Part shown: positions 12,732 to 25,604 of the stretch, in pieces
Layout of the letters: every line of letters starts with the position of its first letter
Position numbering within the stretch: the first letter of the stretch is position 1
Source: Echiichthys vipera
Taxonomy: Eukaryota; Chordata; Actinopteri; Perciformes; Trachinidae
Assembly (NCBI GenBank): GCA_963691815.1
Contig: OY829657.1
Location: 24,931,428-24,995,427 of the forward strand
Direction of reading: 5' to 3'
DNA length: 64,000 nucleotides
The notes under the pieces: generated by a model
Database searches by the model: none
What the model was told of the DNA's origin: nothing
Seen by the model: the letters and a program-made list of their open reading frames with translations, nothing else
Made by a program: the position numbers and the translations under genes

Positions 12732-13208
12732 ACTGTAATAAAAAGGCCAGAATAGTTTCTCTATTGGAGAAGCAGAAACAGGTGTCTAACAAGGAGAAAA
12801 TTTTAAGAGAGAAAGAAAAGCTTTTCACATTGTCAATATTAGTGCCACGTCTGAACAGAAACAGAAAACATCTTCAGGGAAACTTTCAAATATTAAACGT
12901 CGCAAATATGAAAGCCAGACAGAACTAAAATTCATTGTCATGTTTTCAGCAGACAAAAACAAAGGCTTGAAAACATTTTTGCAGCGTTACCGTTTCCCCC
13001 CGACATCAACAATCAAGCGTTTTTGAGATGAAGATATCTGTCAGGCGGTGCAGGCCCGGCGCTGCAGGTGCTGCAGCAGCTCCCATTAATACAGCTAATT
13101 AACATTAGCCACTATTCTAATTAACAGGCAAACTAATGAGGAAATAATTAACCAGCATAAAAAAAAGGATCTCGATGAGAAAGAAGGGATGAGGTTGAGG
13201 TGGCGTCG

Positions 13209-13209
13209 C

Positions 13210-13246
<37 letters not shown>

Positions 13247-13247
13247 G
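13209..13247. repeat. (ACAG)n microsatellite
   Basis: About ten uninterrupted ACAG units, the only clean tract of this motif in the window. Confidence 0.95.
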
Positions 13248-13457
13248 GGGCCTGGGGTGGCGGCAGGGATCACATCATTATTTATTTATTATTACTTTTT
13301 TTTTCTAGTTAACTGCATCTTTATCGTTCTGTCCAAAGTCAGAACGCTTTTCATAAGACCAGGATCATATTGAAACAAAATATTAATGAACTCCAGGTCC
13401 ATGTGCCGACACCGCTGCCTTTTTTCCAGACAACACCATTAAACATAATGTACATTA

Positions 13458-14494
13458 CAGTTTTTCTCGATTGCTAAGACACACATTTCTTGAAAGCTTC
13501 TCTCCTTTTCTCTAAACTTTGAACACAAACCCCAATTTTCAAGCTACATTCACAAAACCTCAGACTCTTCTTGCAAAACCAAACTTTCACCTCAAAACAG
13601 TTCAATCTGTGCCCAAAACTGAACTTTGTTGTCAAATCGTGCCCCAAGTCAATCAAAATTAAAAACACTACTGAGCAGTCACTAAACACTACATAGAAAA
13701 ATAGAAAACACAACGCTCAGGACATGAAGCTGAATGCATGTTGCAAAACAAAAAACCTGTGCATTTAGCACTTGTACACAAAGACAAAAAACAGAAATCT
13801 TGTGCATTTACAGTGATGCACAGTGATGTACTGAAACATATATTTACTTACAGTATACTGTGGTACAGTAGATACTGTAATATGTCATACAGTAATTTGC
13901 TCTCAACATTTACATACTGTACTATAATGTCAATGTCAAAAAAGATAATTACCTGTTCTCTTCTCTAAATCTTCGGATTATGGTGGACACAGTGAATCTA
14001 GCGATGTTTGGTTGTACACTTTGTCCGGCCTCCCTCATGCTCATACCATGGACAAGAACATGGTCAATGATTTTTCGTCAGATATTACTGTTCTTTGTCC
14101 ATCTCGACCACCTCGACCTCCGCGACCTCCTTGACCCCCCTCACACGAACTCTTCCTCTCAGATTTCTATTCTTTGTAGTGTACAAATCAGTGCTCTCTG
14201 AACTGGCTTTATATATTCCCTCACATCATTAGCCACAAGTGTTATCAATTTTGAGTTGTTGTGTCCAAGTAGTGACAACCGTGCTTTAATTGTGTTTGAC
14301 TTTTGCCACCTGTGCTTACCATTATGCAGCACAGGTGCATCACAATGAAAATGTGTTGGGAAGTTGTGTCTAAACAGGTGAAAAGTGCTAATGGTTTTTT
14401 GCCAAAAGAGTGATTGATTCAATCAGTGGGTTCAGGCAACAGAGAAATTGGTTCAGACAACGGGGTTTAGTGTTTTAGCAATTGAGAAAAACTG
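13458..14494 (-). mobile_element. Tc1/mariner-like element, deletion derivative
   Basis: TA dinucleotides at 13456-13457 and 14495-14496 flank inverted termini starting CAGTTTTTCTC, then a G/A variant, then ATTGCTAA and ACAC, which match over about 26 bp with few differences. TA duplication and this terminus fit the Tc1/mariner superfamily. The internal 1.04 kb holds only a broken N-terminal transposase region on the minus strand and no DDE catalytic domain, so the element is non-autonomous. A fold-back repeat begins directly at its 3' edge. Confidence 0.82.
13952..14165 (-). pseudogene. Mariner-like transposase N-terminal remnant
   Basis: Read on the minus strand, a Gly/Arg-rich segment (RGGRGGRDGQRTVISDE) is followed after a frameshift near 14070 by the helix-turn-helix segment DHVLVHGMSMREAGQSVQ and FTVSTIIRRFREENR. 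This is the DNA-binding N-terminus of a fish Tc1/mariner family I recognise. The coding similarity ends near 13952 and no D, D or D/E catalytic region remains. Confidence 0.72.
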
Positions 14495-14495
14495 T

Positions 14496-15063
14496 AATAC
14501 ATACACCAAATAAGCCATTGAGAAAGTTTTTTCCATGTAACAATTATCAACAGAGAAATCCGGGAGAGTCGCTAACAGCCGGACCTGGCTAACAGTGATT
14601 AGGTGGGGGCAGTATCGTGAAGGCATTAAAACGTCTTTTTTAACCACTGATACTGCTGAAAATAACAGCAAACCTCTACAGCAGCATGAGAAGAGTCCCT
14701 ACACAGAAAACAAAGCACCAACAACGTAGTTAGTGAACCCAGAGTTTATTAAAAGAGTGTTTTAAAGACTTACCTACTGGCCCCTGTACCAGCTCCTCTC
14801 ATAGTAAAGTCCATTCAAGTGGATTACCAAAGTCAATCCAAAAGGAAGGAGCCCATTGGTGCTTGGTTTTCTGTGTCAGGACTCTTCTTGTACTGCTGCA
14901 GAGGTTTGCTGTTATTTTCAGCAGTATTAGTGGTTCAAAAAGACCTTTGAATGCCTTCACCGTACTGCCCCGAGCTAATCACTGTTAGCCACGTCCGCCT
15001 GTTAGCGACTTTCCTGGATTTCTCTGTTAATAGTTGTTACATTAAAAAAACTGTCTCCATGGT
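14496..15063. repeat. Fold-back (inverted) repeat, arms about 210 bp
   Basis: The left arm at about 14496-14722 and right arm at about 14856-15080 are reverse complements with scattered mismatches, separated by a loop of about 130 bp. Shared blocks include CTGCTGAAAATAACAGCAAA, GCTAACAGTGATTAG and ACAGAGAAATCC. A third, single-arm copy is at 53790-53930, so this is a dispersed family. No coding sequence is seen. It could be a fold-back transposon or two head-to-head copies. Confidence 0.75.
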
Positions 15064-15838
15064 TTATTTAATGTATGTAAGCGCTAAAAAAGACCATGGG
15101 ATGATTTTTAACTAAACAGTTTTAAAGTCGCTCTCATCTTTGAAGGAACACAAATTCAATCATACAGACAACCTTTAATAGAACCTTCTTTCCACATGAA
15201 AAATAGATATTATTTGGAAAATGACTGTTTCAAAAGCCTTTTTAACCCTGTAAGTCAAGTGACCAGTTGGGAAGGTTGTACTAGTTTAGCGGCCTGGAGA
15301 CCTTTGGCCTTGAAAGCTGGAGTTAAGGATTGTATACATTAATTTATCTTCTCAACAGACTTCGACTGTATTTCCAAGGTCACAGTAGATCCCTGTGCAG
15401 TTCGCTTCAGTAGCTAATCCAGTTGAACTTAAAAAAAAGATTTATGAGGCTCATGATGGAAGAAAAATAACAACATGTTCCTTCAGAAGAGAGAAACTAA
15501 ACAAACACTTCAGGCTCCACAGCTGTTCTTCATGACAATTTCTGTTTATTTGGGTTTTTTTTTTCAAATTCCTTCTCGTCTTCTTGCAACGGCTGCAGAT
15601 TCTGCCTCAGTTTTTACTTGCTTTCTGAAAACAGAAGGAGTGAGGGGTTGGATGAGAGAGAGGAGGAAAAAGAGTAGGAGGAGGAGGAAGAGGAGAAAGA
15701 GGGAGAGAGAAAGATGGAGGTCAGGAAAGGTCAGGAGGAGAAGAGGTGAGCACAAGGTTTGTTTAGTTGATTTACATGCAGATGAAAACCTCAGTAGAAA
15801 CATCTGGACAGCACAACCAGCCTGCGGACAAGACACAT

Positions 15839-15863
15839 ACACACACACACGCACACACACACA

Positions 15864-15945
<82 letters not shown>
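15839..15945. repeat. (AC)n microsatellite
   Basis: AC run with CG interruptions near its 5' end (ACGCAC, ACGCGC). It is preceded at 15650-15740 by a purine-rich AGG/AGA stretch. Confidence 0.96.
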
Positions 15946-15946
<1 letters not shown>

Positions 15947-16062
15947 TTACTCTGTTGCAAATGTAACTCAGATTCATATAAACATGTTTTTTCCCTTTTT
16001 TGTTTTTAACCTGCTGTCTCTGTGTAGCTCACGTATTTCATGGGCTGACTGTCAGGGAGGAT

Positions 16063-16105
<43 letters not shown>

Positions 16106-16241
16106 CATGTGTGCCTTCTTGTATTGCCGGCAATTATTCATTCTTCTGTCAAAGATGAAATCGGAGCATTCGTTCAACTGCTTCACACAAATCAAACTGT
16201 ATTACAGTATCGACACACAGGTGTGTGCGTTTGTGTGTGTG

Positions 16242-16304
<63 letters not shown>

Positions 16305-16315
16305 TTGTGTGTGTC
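16063..16315. repeat. (GT)n microsatellites, two tracts
   Basis: GT runs at about 16063-16100 and 16220-16315, the second with GTTT and GCCT variants, separated by about 120 bp of unique DNA. Confidence 0.93.
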
Positions 16316-16440
16316 GGCTGGCAGCTGGATGCAGCCGTCTCATATACATTATTGATCCTATATCATTACCCACTGCTCTGCTCTATCAAGACAAAAATAC
16401 CCTGTTATTGGAATATCTCACCTCCAGTATTGACCTGCCA

Positions 16441-16584
<144 letters not shown>

Positions 16585-17801
16585 TGCATTAATTTGTTCT
16601 TAAGAAAAGTCAACGTGTTCTTAAACCGCTGAATTGTTCGTGCCTTTTTATTTCCTCGTAAGTTGAAAGTGCGTGTTTCTAGACGATCCTAACTAGCAAG
16701 TAAATGACCCCGACAATCCCCATAAAAGGGCGTGAGACTGCAGGACCGTGTGCAAATACACACACACAGAGAAAAGTAGAGAGAAAGAAGTCAAGAACGT
16801 CCAAACCAAAGTCTACAGGGATTGGAGCAGCGGAGTGCAAATGTTAACAAAGAAAATCCAAGTTAGATGGTTGAGAAACGGAGGAACGTCTGCAGGAAGT
16901 GAACGAAACAGCTGCCATCTTTCAGATCGTAGGAGATGTTTTCTTCCTGTCCAGATCTTTGCTGCATGTTGTCCTCTCTCCATTTTCTCTGTCTCTCTTC
17001 AGTTGTTCAATAAAGACCAAAAAAATCCCCAAAAGAATCTTAAGAAATAAGCAAAAACAGACCTACTTTGGGTTTTGTTTATTTAAATTAAAAGACCATA
17101 TTGCTCTTTTAAAATAATGAAAATGAACCAAATAAGAAAATATTCTAAATGCTAAAAATATGATTGCAGTTTAAATCATTTAATATTATACGATTGTATA
17201 ACTGAAGAAACCACAATAAGCACACACACACATGTCAGAACTCAAATGTGTGTCGGAGTGTTTTTGAGTTTGTGTAGATTCAGTTCTGACCTGCGAAAAA
17301 TTCCCAAGTAAGAAAAACATCAGTGAACGTCAGAATCTTCGTGAGAGTTAAGAAAAAAACTCCTCTTAAGAATGGTTGGTGAATGGCGCCCGACATCAAT
17401 CAGCCACGAGCCAGAACTCATTGAGCCGACATTAAGATGTTGGGGCAGGATTAAAGACGTCCCGGTGCCGAGGACACACTGGAGGCGCTTCTTGGCGCTC
17501 CGTCGCCCAACAGGTCGCCTGTTTGTCAAACAGGAGGCAGAACTGAGATGGCTCGTTTTGTCTGCGGACGAATGCTAATACAGCGCCACTCTGTGACATG
17601 ATTGATGAGATGATTGATCAGCGTATTGATTTATTATCTGATAGTTGTTTTTAATGAGTCCCGTTGAAGAGCAGACGGTGCGTTTTGGATCTTTTGAGCG
17701 TGTCCCTGTGCTGCTGCTGCTCAGCTCTCAGTCCAAACACCGCTGTTTGATTGGCAGCTATAGCCCCAGGAAAACCCCAGGAGACACACTCACACACACT
17801 C

Positions 17802-17914
<113 letters not shown>

Positions 17915-18061
17915 TCAGACACACATATTCGGACACATGCACACACATTTTCACTGCAGCAAATCAACTGGGCAAGCTATCCAGCAAACACACACAAACA
18001 TCATATATATTTCCAAAACATGAAAACATGCAGTAAACACACGCCATTATACATATGCATA

Positions 18062-18064
<3 letters not shown>

Positions 18065-18144
<80 letters not shown>
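18065..18144. repeat. (AC)n microsatellite
   Basis: Pure AC run of 80 bp. It is the middle of three same-orientation AC arrays within 650 bp. Confidence 0.97.
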
Positions 18145-18146
<2 letters not shown>

Positions 18147-18279
18147 ACACACACACGCACACCTCGAGGGAGATGTGCTTGCGAGGGTTTCCAGGGATGC
18201 TGGGTAAATTGGCCCTGACATGTAAACAAAAAGCCGCAAAATGACTTGATTCAGCACATCGAAGTGCAACACACAGACA

Positions 18280-18432
<153 letters not shown>

Positions 18433-19139
18433 GCATACATGTTTTTGTGTGTGTGTAAGTGTGTGTCAGGGGATGGTCTACATATTCATCAAATGAGGCA
18501 GATTCTTATTGATTCTTGTGTCTTTTAGCAGCGTTAAAGACAGGACTTGAAACACTGGACACACACACACTCACACACACAATCCTATCGGAAAATCTAC
18601 ACAAAGTATAAGATTTTATCCAATTTAGATATTCTTAAGAATGTACAGTGTTAGACGTGGGCGTGCAGCGCTGTATTTACTGTATTTACCGTTTTTACTG
18701 TAGATGTGTGCACAGTTTTTTCTGTGAATTCTCTGTTGACTCGGCCAACCACAGATGCAGAAACTCAGTGGCTGCACGAGCAGTTGCACTTATATGTCCA
18801 GCCGTCAGCTGCTTTATCCATAATTATTTATTCATTCATTAACTCTATCTGTTTGCCTACATTATACTCCTGTTAGTTATAGTAATACTGCATGTACGTT
18901 ATACTACAAAATAGTTCATTTTCATTTCAGCAGTTTTATTATTTAAAGAGTTGTATATATGTTATTGTAGTAAACACATTTCAGTTCTGAATGGTGAGTA
19001 AAATATATAAGAATTAATCGAAATGATAATTGCTAATATTGTAAGACTATCTTATTATGTGTCTTTTTCATCTGCAGCATTTCTCTTTCCTCTTTAGCTT
19101 TAGGGCGAGTACTGATGATAATTTCCACCGTTGATGCAT

Positions 19140-19285
19140 CTGTTTCCTCCGTTGTTGGATCAGTTGTTTGGTTATAAAATGTGATAAAATGTCTCAAAGA
19201 TGTTCAGTTTACTGTCACAGAGGAAAGAAACCAGGACATATTCACATTTAAGAAGCTGGAATCAAATGACTCAAACGATTAGTCC
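19140..19285 (+). repeat. Dispersed repeat, copy 2 (partner at 1090)
   Basis: It shares TTGTTTGGTTAT, TTCAGTTTACTG, CACAGAGGAA, ATATTCACATTTAAGAAGCT and GGAATC with copy 1, in the same order and orientation. Confidence 0.6.
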
Positions 19286-19596
19286 TACTACTAACACCTC
19301 CATTTTTTTGCAGCTCTTATCTGCAAACACACACACACACCACTAACTTACTTTTTGCGTTTGTGTGTTTGTGTGTTTGTTTGTGTGTGTGTGTCAGATG
19401 TGTATCAGTAGTTCAGAAATATGTGCATTTTTACTTTTGTTTTGATCCTTTTTACAGTTCAGTAGACAGACGGGCACAATGAGCGATGCACACACACGCT
19501 AACAGATGGAGCCATGAGTCGAGTTTGAAGAGAAATAATTTCTGACAGAAATCCTTGAAGATCCTTCAGGCTGGGACGCAGCCCAACTCATCACCC

Positions 19597-19630
<34 letters not shown>

Positions 19631-19709
19631 TGTGTTTCAAACAGACACTGTGTTCCAATTTTGTGTCCTCAAGGCTTCCAGGAGAAATTGCTTCATTGTG
19701 TCTATTCAT

Positions 19710-19740
<31 letters not shown>

Positions 19741-19790
19741 CTGTCTGTCTGTGTGTGTGTGTCTGTGTGTGTGTGTGTGATTGTGTGTGT
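19597..19790. repeat. (GT)n microsatellites, two tracts
   Basis: Imperfect GT tracts at about 19597-19635 and 19713-19790, the second with CTGT units. Confidence 0.92.
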
Positions 19791-20514
19791 TTCATTATGG
19801 CTTTAGTCAGCCGTTTGGTATGAAAAAACAACAGTTGTGTTTGCTTGGTCCTCAGCAAAAGAACCCAACTGAATAAATATGAGTCTCGAACTGTAACTGA
19901 CTCTGTTGTGTCCAATGAAACTTACATTTAAAGTTTTAAAGTTTGTGTCAAAATGTAACTTTTTCTAAATGTCGTTCCTCCACAATTTAAATTTCAAAAT
20001 TCAAACAAAACACTGAGCTTAGAAAATAATTATTTTTATATTTATATGAAGCAATAGGATCTAAATATCCATTATCATATCGTTCCTCTTTTGTGGGGTA
20101 TTCAATTCATTTGTTACCTGCAACTGGAGCTATAAAAGATTTAACAGAGTCAATTAACGTACAAATCTGAATATAAAATAGCCTTTTGGAGGATCCTGTT
20201 CCCACCAAAAAAAAGTGCATTTGTTAAGTGGGAAAACCTGCTAAAAACAGGCAAATCCCATCCTCAGCAGATGAATTTGCTTTTGTATTTTTTGGTAACC
20301 TTCAACGTCACAAATGCAATGGAAAACAGGCTTAGTAGAAAGCAACATGGACGCCAGTGCAAATGTTACAGTGGTTCCTTCTTTTTTATATCTCAGTGCT
20401 GACTACTTTGGAAAGATGTCTCAGTGCTGCTTGAGATGGACAGAATTTGTGGCTGAGATGACAAAGAAACATGAAGACATGACAGAAGTTACCGACAGAG
20501 ATGGCGTGTGTCGT

Positions 20515-21052
20515 TCAAACCAAGCCCCCATTACAGCGACTTACTGGTTGATCCAATCAGGAAGTGCCAAAAACTGCAGTTCTCTGAGTGTCCACTAGGG
20601 TTTCATAATAGAGCAGTTTCTCATTGAGCCCCATGTTAAACAGGCCGTTTTCACAGCATCATTAAACCTGTTTTAGGCCTGGGACAAAAACATTCTAGTC
20701 TGTATGTTTAGGCAATATCTCCATGACAACACTTAGGGGGAGAATTTTTATTGTACCAGGCTAGTTTTTATTTTATTGGAGGTTAAAGTTTATGAATACT
20801 TAGGGGCGTGGCCTCTTGAGTGACAGCTAGCCTCTGGCCCTCACTTCTCCACAGAGGTAAACGTCAGCCAGATGGACGTATCTCCCTCCCTCCCCCCAAC
20901 GTCACATACATGCCCTTTTTTGGTAAGAGGAAATGAGGCGGGTCAAAGTCTGACAAGATGGAGATTCCACGTAGGTGAGGACGATTGGATCAAGTTTAGA
21001 GAACGGACCTCGAGGGAGAAGCTACGTCCATTTTTTATACAGTCTATGGTTA
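20515..21052 (+). repeat. Dispersed repeat, forward copy (inverted partner at 43427)
   Basis: The blocks GAGTGTCCACTAGG, TTTCATAATAGAGCAGTTTC, CATTAAACCTGTTT, ACATTCTAGTCTGTATGTTT and GGACGTATCTC, and a terminal TTTTATACAGTCTATGG, all recur in reverse complement at 43427-43912. It is an old interspersed fish repeat. The 94-codon frame over its start (20314-20598) has no recognisable domain. Confidence 0.8.
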
Positions 21053-21350
21053 ATCCCGGATAGCGCAGTTTCATGTCATGAACTTGTGTCTATAGAGCAA
21101 CAAGCTTTCTCATCTACATGCCAAATGACCTTTTTCACAGCCATTGGTTGGTTATTTAAGGGAGTTTAACCGACTTTTCCATCTGAAGCTTCATGAAGCA
21201 TTTTCTTTATTTTATGAAGCCACTAGATGGAGCTCCTGGATTAAAGAAAAAAGGCTCAAGTACAGGTGATTTGTTGTGCTTTCAACCCTTTGTTGAACAG
21301 TGAGTGCCATCTAGATGGCTCAGAAAATAAAGAACATACTTCACATAACT

Positions 21351-21660
21351 TGACGGGTGGTTAGCACTGTTGCCTCACAGAAAGAGGGTTTCTGGTTCGA
21401 ATCCCGGGTGGGGCCCTTCTGTGTGGAGTTTGAGTGTTCTCCCTGTGTCTGCGTGGGTTTTCTCCGGGTTCATTGATGACTCTAAATTGCCTGTGAATGT
21501 GAGTGTGAATGGTTGTCTGTCTCTGTTTGTCTCTATGTGCCCTGTGATAGACTGGGGTCCTGTCCAGGGTGGGCCCCACCTTACGCCCGATGTCAGCTGG
21601 GATCGGCTCCAGCCCCCGATGACCCCGTTAGGGACAAGTGGTTGCAGATGATGGATAGAC
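21351..21660 (+). mobile_element. SINE-like element with tRNA-type promoter
   Basis: The head contains GGTTAGCACTG (A-box-like) and a textbook B box GGTTCGAATCC at 21394-21404. The body matches 4187-4463 and 28836-29190 and ends GACAAGTGGTTGCAGATGATGG. A short internal deletion after CTCCGGGTT distinguishes it from the 28.8 kb copy. RNA polymerase III transcription is inferred from the boxes. Confidence 0.82.
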
Positions 21661-22645
21661 TTTACATATCTTCAAGAAGCTCTGTTTGGACATCACTCCT
21701 TTTTCACCATTCTACATTCACAAAGACTCGCCCAACTCTGCCTCTGATTGGCTATTAGTCACTGTAGACGGTGTTATGACTCACTGATTAAACCCGAAGA
21801 TGTAAAAATAGCACCTCATATCAAAAAGGTGGCAGACTCCTGCTTTATAGGACGGGTCAAGGGTTAAACCTACCAGTCTGATTGGCTGTCCCTCTTTGAG
21901 CACACCTGTGATTAATCATTAATCAAAGGTCACTCCTACCTTGCAGTAAGTACAAGTAAGTTGCTTAAATGATAAATGTGTCGAGGACCTTTTTTTATAT
22001 ACTCTTAAATTGAAGTATTTTTAAAAAATGAAACCCTGCGCCCACAATCAGAGTTATAAACTGCCAGAAGGAACACATTAGTGAAGAAAAGAGCAATCTA
22101 ACCAGCTAATGAACAACTTGACTGATTTACTGACTCACTGACTGACTAACCAGCCAGCAAACAACCTGCAAATGCAACCAGGAGAGGAGTAATGAATGGA
22201 GGTGGAGAGACATTTAGACAAAGTGAGAAAAAATTCTCTGTGAGAGCTTCCAGTTAGTTTCATTTCTGTAATAGCAGCACACACAGACACACACCTCAAC
22301 ACAAACACAGATGCAAACAGCGCCGTTGATTGTGTATTGCCTGTTTGTTTATTAGCTCTCTGATTGAGCGGCTCTGCCTTCCACAGATTGGATGACCTTT
22401 CCAGATCCTTCCGCGAGTCCGCTAAGTAGATCGGACGGCGAACGCGACGCAGCGACACTTTATTCAGATTGTTACCAAATGAGGAAAAAGCAAACGGTCA
22501 TATTCGTGTGTGTGTGGATGTTTGTACACACTCACTCTGCCTTCATTGGTTCAATTGAAGCCTCATCTCCATATAGTTTGTATGCAATTACATCTGAGCG
22601 GCGCGCTGAGTGCCTCTATATGATTGTGTCTGGATTCTGAGTGCG

Positions 22646-22647
<2 letters not shown>

Positions 22648-22719
<72 letters not shown>

Positions 22720-22803
22720 AGTGGGCGTTTGTGTGTGTGTTTGTTTGTTTGTGTGAAGGACAATGTGTGAGAAAGAGCAGCGATTCATGCTCGATGTGTG
22801 TAT

Positions 22804-22853
<50 letters not shown>
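22648..22853. repeat. (GT)n microsatellites, two tracts
   Basis: A pure GT run at 22648-22718 with a degenerate tail, and a second run at 22808-22853. Short GT patches continue to about 23020. Confidence 0.95.
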
Positions 22854-22854
<1 letters not shown>

Positions 22855-23604
22855 TAATTTGTACCAGAGAAAAGCGATTCATTCTCTGTGTGTGTGTGGT
22901 TTTATGGGTAATTTGTGTTATCTGAATGTGTGTGTGAGAAATCGGAGTGTGTGCGTATCTATATTCATATGCATACACATGTTCATACGGATATATGAGA
23001 GTGTGTGTGTGTGTGTGTCAGTCGAGATGAGAGTGCAGGATAAGCGTGGAGTGTGTTTCTAGTGGCTTGTTGGCCACTCGTGGGGCATTAAAGGGCACGT
23101 CCGTCAAAATGCGGCACAGCTGAATCTCATTCATCTGCAATAAACAGATAATCACACGACAGGACGAGCAGCCGCCTGACACGTCCAATCACAGCACTAA
23201 TAGTTTGCTGTGTTACTTTGATTCTGCTCATCTGGTGAAACACCATGAATGACATGTGAAGGGCAGTTTTATCGTAAAGTATAACTAGCTGAAAGCACGT
23301 TTACTTCTATGTTCTGCATTGTAGTGTTGTTTGCAACATTTAGTATGGAAAAAAAAACATTAATTACATTATCAGCACTGGATCAAAAAATAAAATGGTT
23401 AAAAGTTGGTTCTTTTGCATATTACAAAGATGCAAGCGCCAACTTTCAAACTGTCATATGCACGACGATTAAAGAAAAAGCGTCTCTGTCTGTCAAGCAA
23501 CAGAGATGTAACTTGACTTGAAAAGATTGAGCTTTTCCACATCATGAATGTCCACGGTGTGCCGTGGGATTGACGCCCGTTATGTCCTGCTCTGTGTCTT
23601 CCAG

Positions 23605-23738
23605 GCTGAGCTGATCCCCAGTCAGTGTGAAGCCCAACGAGCCGCCCTGGCGGAGCAGATGGCTGTCAAACTGAGCAGCCTGCACTATCCCTCCACCACC
23701 AGCAAGAGGCTCTACAATCAGCTGACGAGGAATAACAG
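23605..23738 (+). CDS. akap6: akap6 internal coding exon (upstream of the two visible)
   Basis: This 134-bp exon encodes 44 residues plus two bases of the next codon, beginning AELIPSQCEAQ and ending KRLYNQLTRNN. A pyrimidine-rich tract ending in ttccag precedes it and a consensus AACAG|gtaagc donor follows. It starts in phase 0 and ends with AG, which the first T of the exon at 34084 completes to a Ser codon, so the two splice in frame. The peptide is hydrophilic and probably helical, with no signal peptide or membrane segment. The frame is open upstream to 23548, but the acceptor is preferred to that Met as the boundary. The akap6 assignment comes mainly from the next exon; alone this one would be a hypothetical exon. 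AKAP6 is a scaffold for protein kinase A and phosphodiesterase at the nuclear envelope of muscle and neurons (family knowledge). Confidence 0.7.
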
Positions 23739-24369
23739 GTAAGCCCCCAACAGGATCAGGAAACATTTACATCAGGCGCCACCGATGTAGAAAATAATTC
23801 TGCATTCCAACACGGCATTCAAGTGTTTTTAGGCTTTCACGTGTTTAACCATAGGTGGAGACGACTAACTTCCTGTTGCCTCCCTGCACACGTGAATGGG
23901 ATAAAATAATTTAATGATGCTCTATTATGCTAGTCTTCATGTTTGTATTTTTTGGGTCAGCTACAATAGGTGGAAAAATATCCTTTCTACTGAACTGTAT
24001 CACTGCCCAGGAAGGAAGCCTACACATGGAAGTGGGATGCTCGTGCGACAGTGCGAGATGGAAATAATGGAGCAGTATGGGTTCTCCACAAGCTAGCAAG
24101 GTCGGACCACGAGGGACTCCTGTGTGGTGATACGTTGGTTGGCGAATGTAGTTGGGTTTAAAGAAATTAGTTCCTCCTTGAAACTGCTCCTGAACAGGTC
24201 TGTGGGTTATGTTGAGTAACCAGGTTCTGATTTCTGGTTGCTGTTTAGTTTGTTAAATGTATTTTTCCACACTACTACTTCCATTATGTTGGAGAGAAGG
24301 CAGACATCTCTACGGCCGATACCTCCAACACCAAAACTATGTACATTTATTAATAGCATTCACTGAAGA

Positions 24370-24490
24370 AGGGAATATTTGTAGTGGAAGGTTGCTGGTT
24401 CAGTCTCTGGAGCAGCAGCAGAAAGTAAAAGCCCCATGATGCCCCTCCCTCACCACTGAGGTGCCTTTGAGCAAGGCCTTCGACCCGACA
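24370..24490. repeat. Short fragment of a dispersed repeat
   Basis: The block GGTTGCTGGTTCAGTC, the segment about CACTGAGGTGCCTTTGAGCA and what follows resemble a common fish repeat containing a tRNA-like T-arm. A shorter related piece (CTTGCTCAAAGGCACTTCAA) is at about 1557-1577. Confidence 0.5.
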
Positions 24491-24675
24491 GAGAAAGATC
24501 TGGTTGTCATGATAGCTCCACGGAAGGTTCCCCTCAATCACAAGTGTGTTCTCTGTGTGTGTAGAGGCATCAAACAGCATCCATGAATAATAGAGTCAAA
24601 TAAAAAAGAACAGAAGAGACGGGATGATTATTCTCTGTTAGGATGAGAAAGACGCCAACAGGAGAGGAATAAAAC

Positions 24676-24778
<103 letters not shown>

Positions 24779-24944
24779 GAATGTAATCATGCACACACAG
24801 AGTATGAGTGTTAACAGCAGTAATCTGGTGTGGCCAGGCTCGGCTCAGCGAGCGCCGTCTTTGGTCATGCTGCCTGTCGGCGTTTCATCCCCGGCTTTGA
24901 GGAGCCTCCTTCCGTGGTTATCACTCACACGCAGAGTGCGCACG

Positions 24945-25050
<106 letters not shown>

Positions 25051-25181
25051 AAACCCAACAAAATCATGCACAACTGTGTGTATGTAAATGAAGAATGAGG
25101 TTTAAGTTGCTCACTCTGTAGTATGTTGTGTTTTGCAGACTTTGTTGGTCGTCACAGTCACATACATGAAGAATGTGTCCG

Positions 25182-25182
25182 C

Positions 25183-25223
<41 letters not shown>

Positions 25224-25309
25224 CACTCACACACTCACCCACACCTACACACATGCACACGCGCACACGCACACGCACACGCACACGCACACGCACACGC
25301 ACACACACA
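25182..25309. repeat. (CA)n tract evolving into a (CACACG)n hexamer array
   Basis: A degenerate CA tract leads at about 25257 into repeated CACACG/GCACAC hexamers to 25304. The CpG-containing hexamer is homogenised, unlike the isolated CG interruptions elsewhere. Confidence 0.93.
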
Positions 25310-25444
25310 TAAGGGAAACACTCATTTTGTTTGTGTTTTTCAGTCCTCTGTGGCTGTAGTGTAATATTTCAGTAATTTACTGCGGATGTATTGGACAGTA
25401 ATTGGTTATTCATATATTAGCTGCTGCATTTCAGATTTACATCC

Positions 25445-25604
<160 letters not shown>

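Noticed and set aside
20314..20598. 94-codon plus-strand open frame
   Set aside because: It overlaps the start of a dispersed repeat with an inverted copy at 43.4 kb, has no recognisable domain and lacks a splice or promoter context.
21351..21430. Possible functional tRNA gene at the SINE head
   Set aside because: A- and B-box-like motifs are present, but the sequence cannot be folded into a plausible cloverleaf with acceptor stem, and the same head begins other SINE copies.
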